This document shows positions 36,912-45,493 of a stretch of 64,000 bases of DNA, one piece after another; within the stretch, counting starts at the first letter, position 1, and each line of letters begins with the position of its first letter. Under the pieces are notes generated by a model. It had not been told where the DNA came from and did not search any database. It saw nothing but the letters and a program-made list of their open reading frames with translations. This DNA comes from CAYIYO01 sp964367715 (GTDB taxonomy: Bacteria; Chlamydiota; Chlamydiia; Chlamydiales; Criblamydiaceae), in NCBI GenBank assembly GCA_964367715.1, contig CAYIYO010000001.1, forward strand, positions 1 to 64,000, given 5' to 3'. Both the position numbers and the translations under genes were made by a program.

Positions 36912-37814
36912 ATGAAGACGCAATTTTTATTGCGATGGATTGCTGCAGTCGTTGTTAGTGCCCATCTATTTTTTCTTTGTTGGTTGGGATGGATCTCTCC
37001 CGAACGGGTTCCTGTCTCTGCTCCTTCCCCGCGCCTTGTCGTCCAGACGATAAATGTGAAGGAGCCTCTTTTGGCTCTGGCAGAGCCTCCGCTTCCGCCA
37101 CAACCTTCTGAGACGGATGAATTTCCTGTGGATTATCAAAAGGAGGAGCCTTTACCAGAAGAGGTGCAGCCACTTCCTGCGATTCCTCCTCCTCAAAAGC
37201 CTAAGCCTGTTGAACGACGTGTTCCGCCAGAATCCAAGAAGCCAAAGTGGAAAGCTCCTGTTCCACAAATTGATGAAGCACCCAAAAAATCGGGATCAAA
37301 GGCAGCCCCCAAAGTTGTAGGAAAAAAAGAGACTCATAAAAAAGCGACAGATCAAGTCGTCGCAAAAAAAAGCGAACCCAAAAAGCCGCAAAATGAAGCG
37401 CTTAAAAAGCTTCTTGCTTCTGCAGAGGAAAGCATTGCAAAAATTGATAAAAATCGCGATAAAGGATCAACTTCACCAACAAAAGCAGGAGCAATCCTTC
37501 CTGGAAAAATTGAAAAGCTTCAGATTGATGCCGTCGGCAATGACCGACTAACGGGCACAGAAGCCTCTTATCGGGATGAGCTGTCAATACGGCTAAAGCG
37601 GCTATTGCGTCTTCCAGAGTTTGGAGAGGTGAAATTGAAGTTGACGTTGGAACGCACAGGGCGCGTCGCAAATATTACCGTCCTTAACTCGCAAAGCACA
37701 TTGAATCGTACCTATATTGAAAGCACACTGCCCACATTGAAATTTATCGACTTTGGAAAAAATTTCTCTGGGGAGAATAATTATACTTTTATCATTAACT
37801 TAACGAACGAATAA
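36912..37814 (+). CDS. TolA/TonB-like periplasm-spanning protein
   Basis: From the ATG at 36912, preceded by AGGAGG, the protein has 300 residues. One N-terminal membrane helix (about 8-27) is followed by a Pro- and Lys-rich stretch (PPLPPQPSETDE, PPPQKPKPVERR and further KK-rich segments) typical of TonB/TolA spacers. The C-terminal 100 residues, with YRDELSIRLKRLLRLPEFGEV, form a TonB/TolA-like domain. It should link the TolQR motor to the outer membrane, probably through TolB and Pal. Sequence alone does not decide between TolA and TonB. Confidence 0.82.
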   Translation: MKTQFLLRWIAAVVVSAHLFFLCWLGWISPERVPVSAPSPRLVVQTINVKEPLLALAEPPLPPQPSETDEFPVDYQKEEPLPEEVQPLPAIPPPQKPKPVERRVPPESKKPKWKAPVPQIDEAPKKSGSKAAPKVVGKKETHKKATDQVVAKKSEPKKPQNEALKKLLASAEESIAKIDKNRDKGSTSPTKAGAILPGKIEKLQIDAVGNDRLTGTEASYRDELSIRLKRLLRLPEFGEVKLKLTLERTGRVANITVLNSQSTLNRTYIESTLPTLKFIDFGKNFSGENNYTFIINLTNE

Positions 37815-37829
37815 TAAATTCAACTCGGT

Positions 37830-37992
37830 TATACTACGATTCGGGTAAATTTTGGCATTTCGACTCAGCCAAAGCCCCGGGGTTAAGAGATCGCAAGTGG
37901 GTTCATGTTGTTAATATTAAACCACTTACGATCTCTTAACCGCGGGGCTTTCGCTGAGTCCAAATATCAAAATTTATCCGAACCGTGGTATA
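37830..37992. repeat. long nested palindromic element, arm type B, 163 bp
   Basis: The outer arms TATACTACGATTCGGGTAAA and CCGAACCGTGGTATA match the short element at 16325-16396. They are extended here by GACTCAGC/GCTGAGTC and enclose an inner palindrome, AAAGCCCCGGGGTTAAGAGA with TCTCTTAACCGCGGGGCTTT, around the apex GTTCATGTTGTTAATATTA. The apex and the CCCCGG...CTTT borders resemble the inner core of the type A long elements. It separates the tolA-like gene from tolB. Confidence 0.85.
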
Positions 37993-38008
37993 ATACTCAA
38001 GGTGCCCC

Positions 38009-39379
38009 ATGCAAACTACTTTCCGTTCCTTCTTTTTGTGTCTCTTGTTTTCCCTTCAAGTGACCCATGCGACTGACCAGGACACACTGCACGTGCAATT
38101 AGAAACCGGTGCGCAGCTGATGCCGGTCTATCTGTCTCGGATGCAAAGTGAAAATACGCGGTTTGATGCGAGTTATTTGACTAAAATTGAATCGTTAATT
38201 CGTTTCGACCTGACACACAATGGAATGACAACACTTTTAAAGCCTACGGATTCTCTCGAAAAAGCAACAACGGCATTAGGTCCGAGCTCAGCATGGGCAG
38301 CAAGTGGGGCGTATTATGTGATCATTCCAAAGGTCGTGGAAACTACGTTAAAGGTTCAAGTTTACTCCGTCACTGGGACATGGATAAAAACAATCGATAA
38401 AATTCCATTGACTGGAGAATTTAGTGCTGATAGACAGCAGGTTCATGTGGCATCCGATACGATCCACAAACTTCTTTTTGGAAAAGAAGGCATTGCCCGT
38501 ACGCGGGTTTTATATACGATTCGTCATAAAATTCCTGGAAAAGAAGAGTGGACATCTGAGATGTGGGAAGCAGATTATGATGGAGGGAATTCTCGTCGCG
38601 TCCTAACAAATGTTGGATATGCTGTTACTCCTCAATACTTTAAAGCTGCTCCAGGAAAACGTCCGGGAAGCTTTTTCTTTGTCTCTTACCAAACTGGGCA
38701 ACCAAAAATTTTCATTGGATCGCTTCAAGGGAATGGAACAAAACGCCTATCGGCATTGCCTGGAAATCAGCTGATGCCAACATTGTCTCATCAGCGCAAT
38801 AAAATTGCTTTCATTAGTGATGTGACAGGAAATCCAGAGGTCTTTGTTCAAGAATTCTCTCTTGAGGAAGGAGTAAAAGGAAAACCGCGTCAGATTTTTT
38901 CTGCACGTCACGCGACCCAAGGAACCCCCTCGTTTAGTCCAAATGGAGAACAAGTAGCATTCGTCTCCGACAAAGATGGCTCTGCAAAAATCTATGTGGT
39001 GGATGTAACGCCGCCTGGAGTAAAGTTGTCCGATGTTAAAGCACGCTTGATCACACGTTTCAACAAAGGGTGCACAGCTCCGGCATGGTCTCCGGACGGG
39101 CAAAAAATTGCCTACAGTGCTCTTATCGCAGGAGCAAGACAAATCGTTGTTTATGACTTTATCACCAAAAAAGAACGCCAGTTGACATTTGGTTCAGGCA
39201 ATAAAGAAAATCCAAGCTGGGCGCCTAACAGTTTGCATCTCGTATACAATGTTGGAGGAGAGGCAAATAGCCAACTTTTTTTCCTCAGTCTCAATCAACC
39301 AACGCCAGTAAAAATTACGGCAGGGAATGGAGATAAACGCTTTCCTAGCTGGGAGCCATGGGCTTTTGAGGTGCATTAA
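38009..39379 (+). CDS. tolB: Tol-Pal system beta-propeller protein TolB
   Basis: A periplasmic protein of 456 residues with a signal peptide (FLCLLFSLQVTHA, cleavage near 22). An N-terminal domain of about 150 residues precedes a WD40/PD40-like six-bladed propeller with repeated F-SPDG-like motifs, such as PSFSPNGEQVAFVSDKDGSA and PAWSPDGQKIAYSA. TolB binds Pal and takes part in outer-membrane constriction during division. The start follows AAGGTG. The long palindromic element just upstream may form a hairpin in its leader or separate it from the tolQRA part. Confidence 0.92.
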   Translation: MQTTFRSFFLCLLFSLQVTHATDQDTLHVQLETGAQLMPVYLSRMQSENTRFDASYLTKIESLIRFDLTHNGMTTLLKPTDSLEKATTALGPSSAWAASGAYYVIIPKVVETTLKVQVYSVTGTWIKTIDKIPLTGEFSADRQQVHVASDTIHKLLFGKEGIARTRVLYTIRHKIPGKEEWTSEMWEADYDGGNSRRVLTNVGYAVTPQYFKAAPGKRPGSFFFVSYQTGQPKIFIGSLQGNGTKRLSALPGNQLMPTLSHQRNKIAFISDVTGNPEVFVQEFSLEEGVKGKPRQIFSARHATQGTPSFSPNGEQVAFVSDKDGSAKIYVVDVTPPGVKLSDVKARLITRFNKGCTAPAWSPDGQKIAYSALIAGARQIVVYDFITKKERQLTFGSGNKENPSWAPNSLHLVYNVGGEANSQLFFLSLNQPTPVKITAGNGDKRFPSWEPWAFEVH

Positions 39380-39449
39380 AAGCGGAATTGAATAGATTGT
39401 TCTTGCGATGGGCGAAGAGGTTTGCTAAGATCAATCTTTATATCGAATA

Positions 39450-39497
39450 TATACACAAGTGAATTCAAAAACCGATTTTTGATTTCACTTGTGTATA
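39450..39497. repeat. short palindromic element, arm type A, 48 bp
   Basis: TATACACAAGTGAATTC on the left, GATTTCACTTGTGTATA on the right, with AAAAACCGATTTTT at the centre. It lies between tolB and pal, 33 bp before the pal start. Confidence 0.85.
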
Positions 39498-39529
39498 CCA
39501 TAACTATATTGAATTGTATGAGGAATTTC

Positions 39530-40246
39530 ATGAAAATAGCACGTATTGTCTTAAGCATCTGCACCCTTACAACAGCACTCTCCTTCACCTCCTGTAGCAG
39601 AAATAGAGATCAGGTTTGGGACGACACAAAATCATGCGGCCGCCACCTAACACGCGGTTTGAGTGCGTTGTCAGGAAATCATTACGATTCCAGACAGGTC
39701 AATTCCCGTGGAGAATTCTACGGAACGAATGATGAGGGCAGCTATGGCGATTCCAACTACAGTTCATTAGGCGACATCATCGACGGCGACGAAATCGCAA
39801 TGGGCGACATGTCCATGCAACAGCCTCAAGAAAGCCCGGGCGATCCTGGTAGCTCTCTTCCAGGAATTGAAGCGTTTAAAGATCCGTCTACAATTCCAGG
39901 AATGTCAGGGATTTTCAAAACTGTTCACTTTCCATACGATAGCAGCATGGTAAAAGGCGACGAAAATCTTGGTGCTCTCACAAAGATGGCAACCTACTTG
40001 CGTCAGCATCCAAATGTTTATGTCTTTATTGAAGGTCATTGCGATGAACGCGGGGCAGAAGCCTACAACTTAGCTCTAGGTTCCCGCCGTGCAAACGCAA
40101 TAAGAAATGTTCTTATCCAAGAAGGGGTCAGCCCAGACAACGTATTCACTACCTCCTACGGTAAGGAACGTCCTTCAGTGTTAGGCGTTGACGAGTATAC
40201 ATGGGCAAAAAACCGTCGTGCAGAATTTCGCGTGTACCAACGATAA
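39530..40246 (+). CDS. pal: peptidoglycan-associated lipoprotein Pal
   Basis: Pal anchors the outer membrane to peptidoglycan and binds TolB. The ATG at 39530 has GAGGA upstream. The signal ends in a lipobox-like LSFTSC, placing the lipidated Cys near residue 22. After a Gly/Ser-rich linker the C-terminal OmpA-like domain begins near residue 128, with FPYDSS, the peptidoglycan-binding EGHCDERG near 166, and ALGSRRANAIR near 182. A functional peptidoglycan-binding domain agrees with division-associated peptidoglycan in Chlamydiae. It is 3 nt from the next gene. Confidence 0.93.
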   Translation: MKIARIVLSICTLTTALSFTSCSRNRDQVWDDTKSCGRHLTRGLSALSGNHYDSRQVNSRGEFYGTNDEGSYGDSNYSSLGDIIDGDEIAMGDMSMQQPQESPGDPGSSLPGIEAFKDPSTIPGMSGIFKTVHFPYDSSMVKGDENLGALTKMATYLRQHPNVYVFIEGHCDERGAEAYNLALGSRRANAIRNVLIQEGVSPDNVFTTSYGKERPSVLGVDEYTWAKNRRAEFRVYQR

Positions 40247-40249
40247 ACT

Positions 40250-40924
40250 ATGTGGCTAGCAAAACTCGTTTCTTTACTTCTGTTATTTTCCCTATGTAAG
40301 CCTGCACATGCCGCTTCATTGAACAATAACAGCCAGGAGCAAAATGGCGTAAAAAGAATCTTCGACCGCGTAGAAATTATGCGTCATGAACTCAACAATC
40401 ATGACGCACAATTGAAGTCTCTAGAAGATCGTCTTCGCAACGAAGAAGAGACAATTGCTGGCCTACGTATTGAAATGGATAGCAGCTCAAAAGCCCACAA
40501 GGACTCCTTAAAAGGACGCTCTGAAAGTAGTGAAGCGACGATCAAAAGTCTCACTACCGATCTTAAACAGCTGCAAACACATGCCAATCAATCGAGCTCC
40601 GTCCTAGAGCAATACCAAAAACGCATCGTAGAACTAGAAAAAACTGTTGATAGACAGGCGCGCAATATCGATAGCCTTAAATCTGCCATGCAGTCACTCA
40701 TGCAAGCAATAAAAGGCGAAACCGCGGTCGCCATTGCCGAGATCGACACAAAAAGTAGTGACTCTCCTGGAATTTATCGTGTCCAATCCGGCGACAGCCT
40801 AGGCTCTATCGCACAAAAATTTCATACGACAATACGCGACCTCAAAGAAGCCAATAGTCTCAAAAATAATACCATCATTATTGGACAAAAGCTAAAAGTC
40901 CCTGGAAATGGAACACATAAATAA
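40250..40924 (+). CDS. secreted coiled-coil protein with C-terminal LysM domain
   Basis: The 224-residue protein has a signal peptide (LVSLLLLFSLCKPAHA, cleavage near 22), a long coiled coil at about residues 35-160 with heptad-like charge patterns, and one C-terminal LysM domain near 173-219 (YRVQSGDSLGSIAQKF, then NTIIIGQKLKVP). LysM binds peptidoglycan. Its place after pal matches that of YbgF/CpoB-like coiled-coil proteins in tol operons, though the TPR part of those proteins is replaced here by LysM. It overlaps murI by 17 nt. Confidence 0.85.
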   Translation: MWLAKLVSLLLLFSLCKPAHAASLNNNSQEQNGVKRIFDRVEIMRHELNNHDAQLKSLEDRLRNEEETIAGLRIEMDSSSKAHKDSLKGRSESSEATIKSLTTDLKQLQTHANQSSSVLEQYQKRIVELEKTVDRQARNIDSLKSAMQSLMQAIKGETAVAIAEIDTKSSDSPGIYRVQSGDSLGSIAQKFHTTIRDLKEANSLKNNTIIIGQKLKVPGNGTHK

Positions 40925-41723
40925 TCAGGCAGCAATTGGAGTCTTCGATTCCGGTGTGGGAGGTCTCACCGTCATGCAGCAGATGATGCATGTGCTTCCG
41001 TGCGAACGTTTCATCTACTTCGGAGACACCGCGCGTGTTCCTTACGGAGAAAAAAGTCCAGAAACAATTATCCGTTATTCCATTGAAAATTCTATCTTTT
41101 TAATGGAACACAAAATAAAGCTCCTTGTCGTCGCATGTAACACGGCGTCAGCATACTCTCTTGAAAAATTGCGTACCCTTTTCCATATTCCTATTGTCGG
41201 CGTGGTAGAGCCGGGCGTAAGTGCTGTCCTGGCAAAGACAAAGAATAAGCGCATCGCAATTTTGGGAACGAAAGGAACGATAAAATCGGATGTTTATCAA
41301 GTGGCAATTAAAGAGCGTGATCCTGATGCCCATGTAATTTCTATCGCATGCCCTTTATTTGTACCCCTAGTGGAAGAACGTCTTGTTGATCACCTTGCAA
41401 CCCGCCTTCTTATTAAAGAGTACCTTGCCCCTTTAAAAGAAGAACAGGTAGATACAGTTTTGCTCGCCTGTACGCACTATCCTTTGCTGCGAACGCTCAT
41501 TCAAGAAGAACTTGGTCCAGATGTCAATGTAGTGGACTCCGCAACGACATGCGCAGAGCAGGTCGCCGCATTGTTGCAAGCGCAAGAAGGAAGTGGCCAA
41601 CATGTCATCGAAAATGCGGCCACCTTTTTTGTTTCGGACGATCCAGAAAAATTCCGTCTAATCGGAAAGGATTTTTTAGGCATGCACATCCCCCACGTTC
41701 AGCTCATCCTCCCAAAAAATTAA
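40908..41723 (+). CDS. murI: glutamate racemase
   Basis: MurI supplies D-glutamate for peptidoglycan. The 271-residue protein has the two catalytic cysteines, Cys77 in VVACNTAS and Cys188 in LLACTHYP, and the FDSGVGGLTV entry motif with Asp14. A complete active site implies that the organism makes D-Glu. The ATG overlaps the LysM gene by 17 nt, linking peptidoglycan synthesis with the peptidoglycan-binding Tol-Pal proteins upstream. Confidence 0.94.
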   Translation: MEHINNQAAIGVFDSGVGGLTVMQQMMHVLPCERFIYFGDTARVPYGEKSPETIIRYSIENSIFLMEHKIKLLVVACNTASAYSLEKLRTLFHIPIVGVVEPGVSAVLAKTKNKRIAILGTKGTIKSDVYQVAIKERDPDAHVISIACPLFVPLVEERLVDHLATRLLIKEYLAPLKEEQVDTVLLACTHYPLLRTLIQEELGPDVNVVDSATTCAEQVAALLQAQEGSGQHVIENAATFFVSDDPEKFRLIGKDFLGMHIPHVQLILPKN

Positions 41724-41731
41724 TTAGAATC

Positions 41732-41828
41732 AAACGACATTAATGACAATAACGACCCCAACGGCCTAAAAATACTTTTAGGCCTCAATAACATGAAAAA
41801 TGTGTGATCAATGTTGTTATTGTCGTTT
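41732..41828. repeat. inverted repeat of AAACGACA type with inner hairpin
   Basis: AAACGACA (41732-41739) pairs with TGTCGTTT (41821-41828), and inside lies a perfect hairpin, GGCCTAAAA/TTTTAGGCC at 41763-41784. The first 25 bases agree at 22 positions with 58173-58197. It lies between the convergent murI and the 41817 gene and may terminate both; the right end overlaps the latter's stop codon. Confidence 0.65.
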
Positions 41829-42266
41829 GTCTTTGGATCTTTTTAGTAGATAAGCCACAATCCCAACACCAGTCATTAAGATAAGAATAGCTCCCAGAGA
41901 ATAAAATTCTTCTTCGACTACAATTGGATTGGTGAGCAAATAAACAGGGCGTCCGTCTTGTAATAAATAAGAAAAGGTACCTTTTACTGTGACGGCACGC
42001 GTCGTTGTAGGAAGGTCTTTTCCTTCGATCAGCTTCAATTGTGGAGTAGTCTTTTTTCCTGTTCCGATGCAGCATGTTTTAAGGTTTGGTTCCGACGCTA
42101 AAACATATTGTCCCTCTTGTGTGGGATAGAGAAATCCACGTACCTCGACTTCGCGGTTATTTTGGGTTGATTCGAATTTGATATTCACAAGATCATCGAA
42201 TGTCAAGGGGATAGAAGCAACAAGATAAAAAGGAAATAAGAAGAAGAGAAGAAAGTAAAAACGCAT
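41817..42266 (-). CDS. exported membrane-anchored protein, 149 aa
   Basis: I do not recognise this family with certainty. There is a signal peptide at residues 1-17 (LLFFLFPFYLVAS), a periplasmic domain of about 100 residues with VEVRGFLYPTQEGQYVL and TCCIGTG, and a C-terminal membrane helix near 123-142 followed by basic KRSKDKR. The strand-rich middle with a CC pair recalls small proteins of the DUF3299 or OB type, a weak impression. It lies downstream of the cyclophilin gene on the same strand. Confidence 0.7.
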   Translation of the reverse strand: MRFYFLLFFLFPFYLVASIPLTFDDLVNIKFESTQNNREVEVRGFLYPTQEGQYVLASEPNLKTCCIGTGKKTTPQLKLIEGKDLPTTTRAVTVKGTFSYLLQDGRPVYLLTNPIVVEEEFYSLGAILILMTGVGIVAYLLKRSKDKRQ

Positions 42267-42290
42267 AGTTTACCAAAAGTATAATAGAGA

Positions 42291-42315
42291 GAGCCGGTCC
42301 AGATAGTCCCGGCTC
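42291..42315 (-). terminator. GC-rich hairpin after the cyclophilin gene
   Basis: GAGCCGG and CCGGCTC form a 7-bp stem with an 11-nt loop, 8 nt beyond the cyclophilin stop. On the minus strand the following sequence is only partly T-rich, so termination is plausible but weak. Confidence 0.5.
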
Positions 42316-42322
42316 GATCGAA

Positions 42323-42889
42323 TTATTGTGCAGCGTCTTTGACGTATGCTTTAATAATTTTTTGTTGTTCGACAGGCTTATTGCTTGGACCTGTTTTAAC
42401 ATTTTCAAGTTTTTCGACAACATCTTGGCCTTTTACTACTTGTCCGAAAATTGTATGCTTCATGTTTAGCCATGGAGTCGCGACTGTGGTAATAAAAAAC
42501 TGGCTTCCGTTTGTGTTTGGGCCTGAGTTTGCCATAGCAAGGATTCCGCCTTTATCGAACTTCGCGCTGGTTGTCACTTCGTCCGCAAAAGGTTTACCCC
42601 AGATTGATTGACCGCCCATACCTGTTCCTGTTGGATCTCCACCTTGAATCATAAATTCAGGGATGATACGGTGAAAAGTGAGGCCATCGTAGTAGTGATT
42701 TTCTGTGAGACGAATAAAGTTCTCTGTTGTTTTAGGGGCAATATCTGGCATGAGACGAATCTCAATTGTGCCTTGTGTCGTTTCCATAACGATAACAGGG
42801 TCTTTTGGCATGACAAATTCCTTTTCTGTTGCATTGATTGATGTTAAGGGGATTAAAAGTGACATAAGTGATAGTAATAGCGTACGCAT
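42323..42889 (-). CDS. exported cyclophilin-type peptidyl-prolyl isomerase
   Basis: Cyclophilin-fold isomerase of 188 residues that assists folding outside the cytoplasm. A signal peptide covers about residues 1-20 (LLLSLMSLLIPLTSINA). The catalytic segments are FHRIIPEFMIQGGDP near 73 and MANSGPNTNGSQFFIT near 119, complete in the Arg and Phe positions. GGAG lies 7 nt before the ATG. The gene begins 9 nt after topA on the same strand and is probably cotranscribed with it. Confidence 0.92.
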   Translation of the reverse strand: MRTLLLSLMSLLIPLTSINATEKEFVMPKDPVIVMETTQGTIEIRLMPDIAPKTTENFIRLTENHYYDGLTFHRIIPEFMIQGGDPTGTGMGGQSIWGKPFADEVTTSAKFDKGGILAMANSGPNTNGSQFFITTVATPWLNMKHTIFGQVVKGQDVVEKLENVKTGPSNKPVEQQKIIKAYVKDAAQ

Positions 42890-42898
42890 GGGTGTCTC

Positions 42899-45484
42899 CT
42901 AGCCTAAGTGTTTACTGATTACGGATGTCATCTTGAACATGTTGATTGGTTCTGGTGAACCAAATACTTTTGCAAGCTTGCTGTCAGGGACAATCATCCG
43001 TTTATCCTTTTCATCTTGCAGATTATTCTCTTTAATATAAACCCATACTTGCTTCGTCACATCGCCACGAGAGAGTTCTGCGGTGCCGAGAAATTCAGCA
43101 AGGTCGTCACTGAGCTTCATTTTTGGTTGCACACGAGTAGAAGGGGTTTTTTTCTTTGTTGTTGCAGCTTTCTTCTTCGTTGCAGTTTTTGCTGCAGCGC
43201 CTTTTTTAGCGGGAGCCCCTTTTTTTCCACCTTTCGTCTTTTTCTCGTAGGCAGTGCGTGGGTGATTAGGATATTTTGTTGCGACATCTTCTAAATTATT
43301 CACGATGACATCGCATTCGGGATAAGTCGAGCACGAGTAAAACGTTTTACCAAAACGCGATTTCCTCGATTGCAATCTTCCAGTACATCCAATTGCAGGA
43401 CATGCGGGCATCTCACTTAAAGGAATGAATACCTCTCCGCGTTTTGGAATGTTGACAATGCCGCGACATTCGGGATACTTGGTGCATCCAAGGAATGCTC
43501 CGAAGCGTCCGTGACGCAATTTCATTGGAGATTGGCATTCTGGACATGCTTGTTCCCAATTAAAATCTTCTGCATATTCTTCTTTGTTAAACGTCAGCTC
43601 TTCTAATGGTGCCGTGTGGCTGCATTCTGGATAGTTGGAGCATCCGTAAAAGTATTTATTTTTAAACCATACTTTTTGGAGTGTTCCCTTTTTGCAGGAA
43701 GGACATTCGATCTCTGTTGCGACACGTGGAACAAAGGCTTCTTTTTCTGCAATCGCAAGGTTGGCAATGAAAGGCCCCCAGAATTCGCTTAGCAGCTCTT
43801 TCCAATTTTTTTTGTTGTCAGCAACCATTTCAAGACTGTCTTCCATTGAAGCAGTAAAATTGATGTCCATGATCTGCGTGAAGTTCGCTTCCAAGAGAGC
43901 AGCAATGACAAAGCCCAGCTCGGTTGGTTTTAGGCGTGCACTTTCTTTGACCGTATAGTCGCGGCTTTGAATTTTATTCATGATCGCGGCATAGGTCGAA
44001 GGGCGTCCGATCCCTGACTTTTCCAATTCTTTGACGAGTGATGCTTCCGTATAACGTGGGGGAGGACGGGTAAAGGCCTGGTCCGCAGTGAGATCCATAA
44101 GCTTTAATGCATCGCCTTCTTCGAGCGGAGGAAGCTGCTTGTTTTCATCGCTTTCGTCGTCGTCATCGAACTTTTCTTCGTAGACAGCGAGGAATCCTTG
44201 GAACTTGATGACAGATCCGGTTGCGCGGACGATAATGCCGTTGTCGTTGGTGATGTCAGCAGAAAGAGTATCATAGACTGCTGGCATCATCTGCGATGCA
44301 ATGAAACGGCGCCAGATGAGTTGGTAGAGAAGAAACTCTTCTTTTGTCAAATATTTTTGTATGCTTTCTGGCGTGTACTTAAGATTTGCTGGGCGGATGG
44401 CTTCGTGCGCATCTTGTGCACTTTTTTTGGTGGTATAGAATTTAGGGCTGTCAGGAAGGAAGTCAGGTCCATATGTTGTTTGGATGTAGTTGCGGACATC
44501 GCTGATGGCTTCGGGAGCGACGCGAACGGAATCCGTACGCATGTAGGTGATCAAACCTTCTGCGCCTTGGTCGCCAATCTCTATCCCTTCGTAAAGCTTT
44601 TGCGCGACGCTCATCGTACGGTTGGATGAAAAACCGTGGTGACGGCTGGCTTCCTGCTGGAGAGTTGACGTGATAAAAGGCGGAACAGCAAAGCGGCGTT
44701 TTTCCTTTTTTTCCACGTGTTCGACGCGGTAGCTACCCAGCTTCATTTGTGTAATCACTTGGTCCGCTATCTCTTTGTTGTTGATGATGAAGAGATTTTT
44801 TCCTTCGACCGGCTCTTTGTCTACCTTTCTTCCGTCCACAGAATATAGGGAGGCGCGGAATTGACGCTCTTCTTTGTGACCTTTTAACAGGGCGGCGAGA
44901 TTCCAGTATTCCATGGGGAGGAAAGCCATGATCTCTTTTTCGCGTTCGACTACAAATTTTAAGGCGACGGATTGCACGCGGCCGGCGGAGACAGATTCCC
45001 CTTTTCCTCTTTGGATGCGGCGATTTAATATGGGGGAAATTTTGTATCCAACCATGCGATCGAGAAGACGGCGCGCTTGTTGGGCATCGACAAGACTTTG
45101 GTCAATTTCGCGGGGATGTTCAAGTGCTTTAAGAACGGCGTCTTTTGTGATCGAGTTAAAAGAGACCCGTTTTGTGACCGTATTTGTAGGAAGAATTTCT
45201 TTGATGTGCCAGGCAATCGCCTCTCCTTCGCGGTCGGGGTCGGGACAGAGATAGACAGTATCGCATCCTTTCGCGGCCTTTTGCAGGCTGGCAACGACCT
45301 TAAGCTTATCGGGCATCGTCACGTAGGTTGGAGTGAAGTTGTTTTCTACGTCGATCCCAAATTCTTTTTGAGGCAAATCGCGGATGTGGCCAATCGAAGA
45401 TTCGAAAATGTATTTTGGCCCAAGAATTTTGCTCAACGTTTTGATTTTTGCAGGGGACTCGACAATGATGAGTGATTTTCCCAT
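42899..45484 (-). CDS. topA: DNA topoisomerase I with C-terminal SWIB domain
   Basis: Type IA topoisomerase, 861 residues, which relaxes negative supercoils. The Toprim domain has PDPDREGEA at 81-89; the active Tyr314 lies in GLITYMRTDS. Three or four zinc ribbons occupy about residues 580-740 (CPSCKKG, CPECQSPMK, CTKYPEC). A Lys/Ala-rich linker (about 745-785) leads to a C-terminal SWIB/MDM2-like domain with KQVWVYIKENNLQDEKDKR. SWIB is a chromatin-associated domain in eukaryotes, and its fusion to TopA is a known chlamydial trait. The gene follows dprA by 9 nt on the minus strand. Confidence 0.96.
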   Translation of the reverse strand: MGKSLIIVESPAKIKTLSKILGPKYIFESSIGHIRDLPQKEFGIDVENNFTPTYVTMPDKLKVVASLQKAAKGCDTVYLCPDPDREGEAIAWHIKEILPTNTVTKRVSFNSITKDAVLKALEHPREIDQSLVDAQQARRLLDRMVGYKISPILNRRIQRGKGESVSAGRVQSVALKFVVEREKEIMAFLPMEYWNLAALLKGHKEERQFRASLYSVDGRKVDKEPVEGKNLFIINNKEIADQVITQMKLGSYRVEHVEKKEKRRFAVPPFITSTLQQEASRHHGFSSNRTMSVAQKLYEGIEIGDQGAEGLITYMRTDSVRVAPEAISDVRNYIQTTYGPDFLPDSPKFYTTKKSAQDAHEAIRPANLKYTPESIQKYLTKEEFLLYQLIWRRFIASQMMPAVYDTLSADITNDNGIIVRATGSVIKFQGFLAVYEEKFDDDDESDENKQLPPLEEGDALKLMDLTADQAFTRPPPRYTEASLVKELEKSGIGRPSTYAAIMNKIQSRDYTVKESARLKPTELGFVIAALLEANFTQIMDINFTASMEDSLEMVADNKKNWKELLSEFWGPFIANLAIAEKEAFVPRVATEIECPSCKKGTLQKVWFKNKYFYGCSNYPECSHTAPLEELTFNKEEYAEDFNWEQACPECQSPMKLRHGRFGAFLGCTKYPECRGIVNIPKRGEVFIPLSEMPACPAIGCTGRLQSRKSRFGKTFYSCSTYPECDVIVNNLEDVATKYPNHPRTAYEKKTKGGKKGAPAKKGAAAKTATKKKAATTKKKTPSTRVQPKMKLSDDLAEFLGTAELSRGDVTKQVWVYIKENNLQDEKDKRMIVPDSKLAKVFGSPEPINMFKMTSVISKHLG

Positions 45485-45493
45485 ATATTCTCC

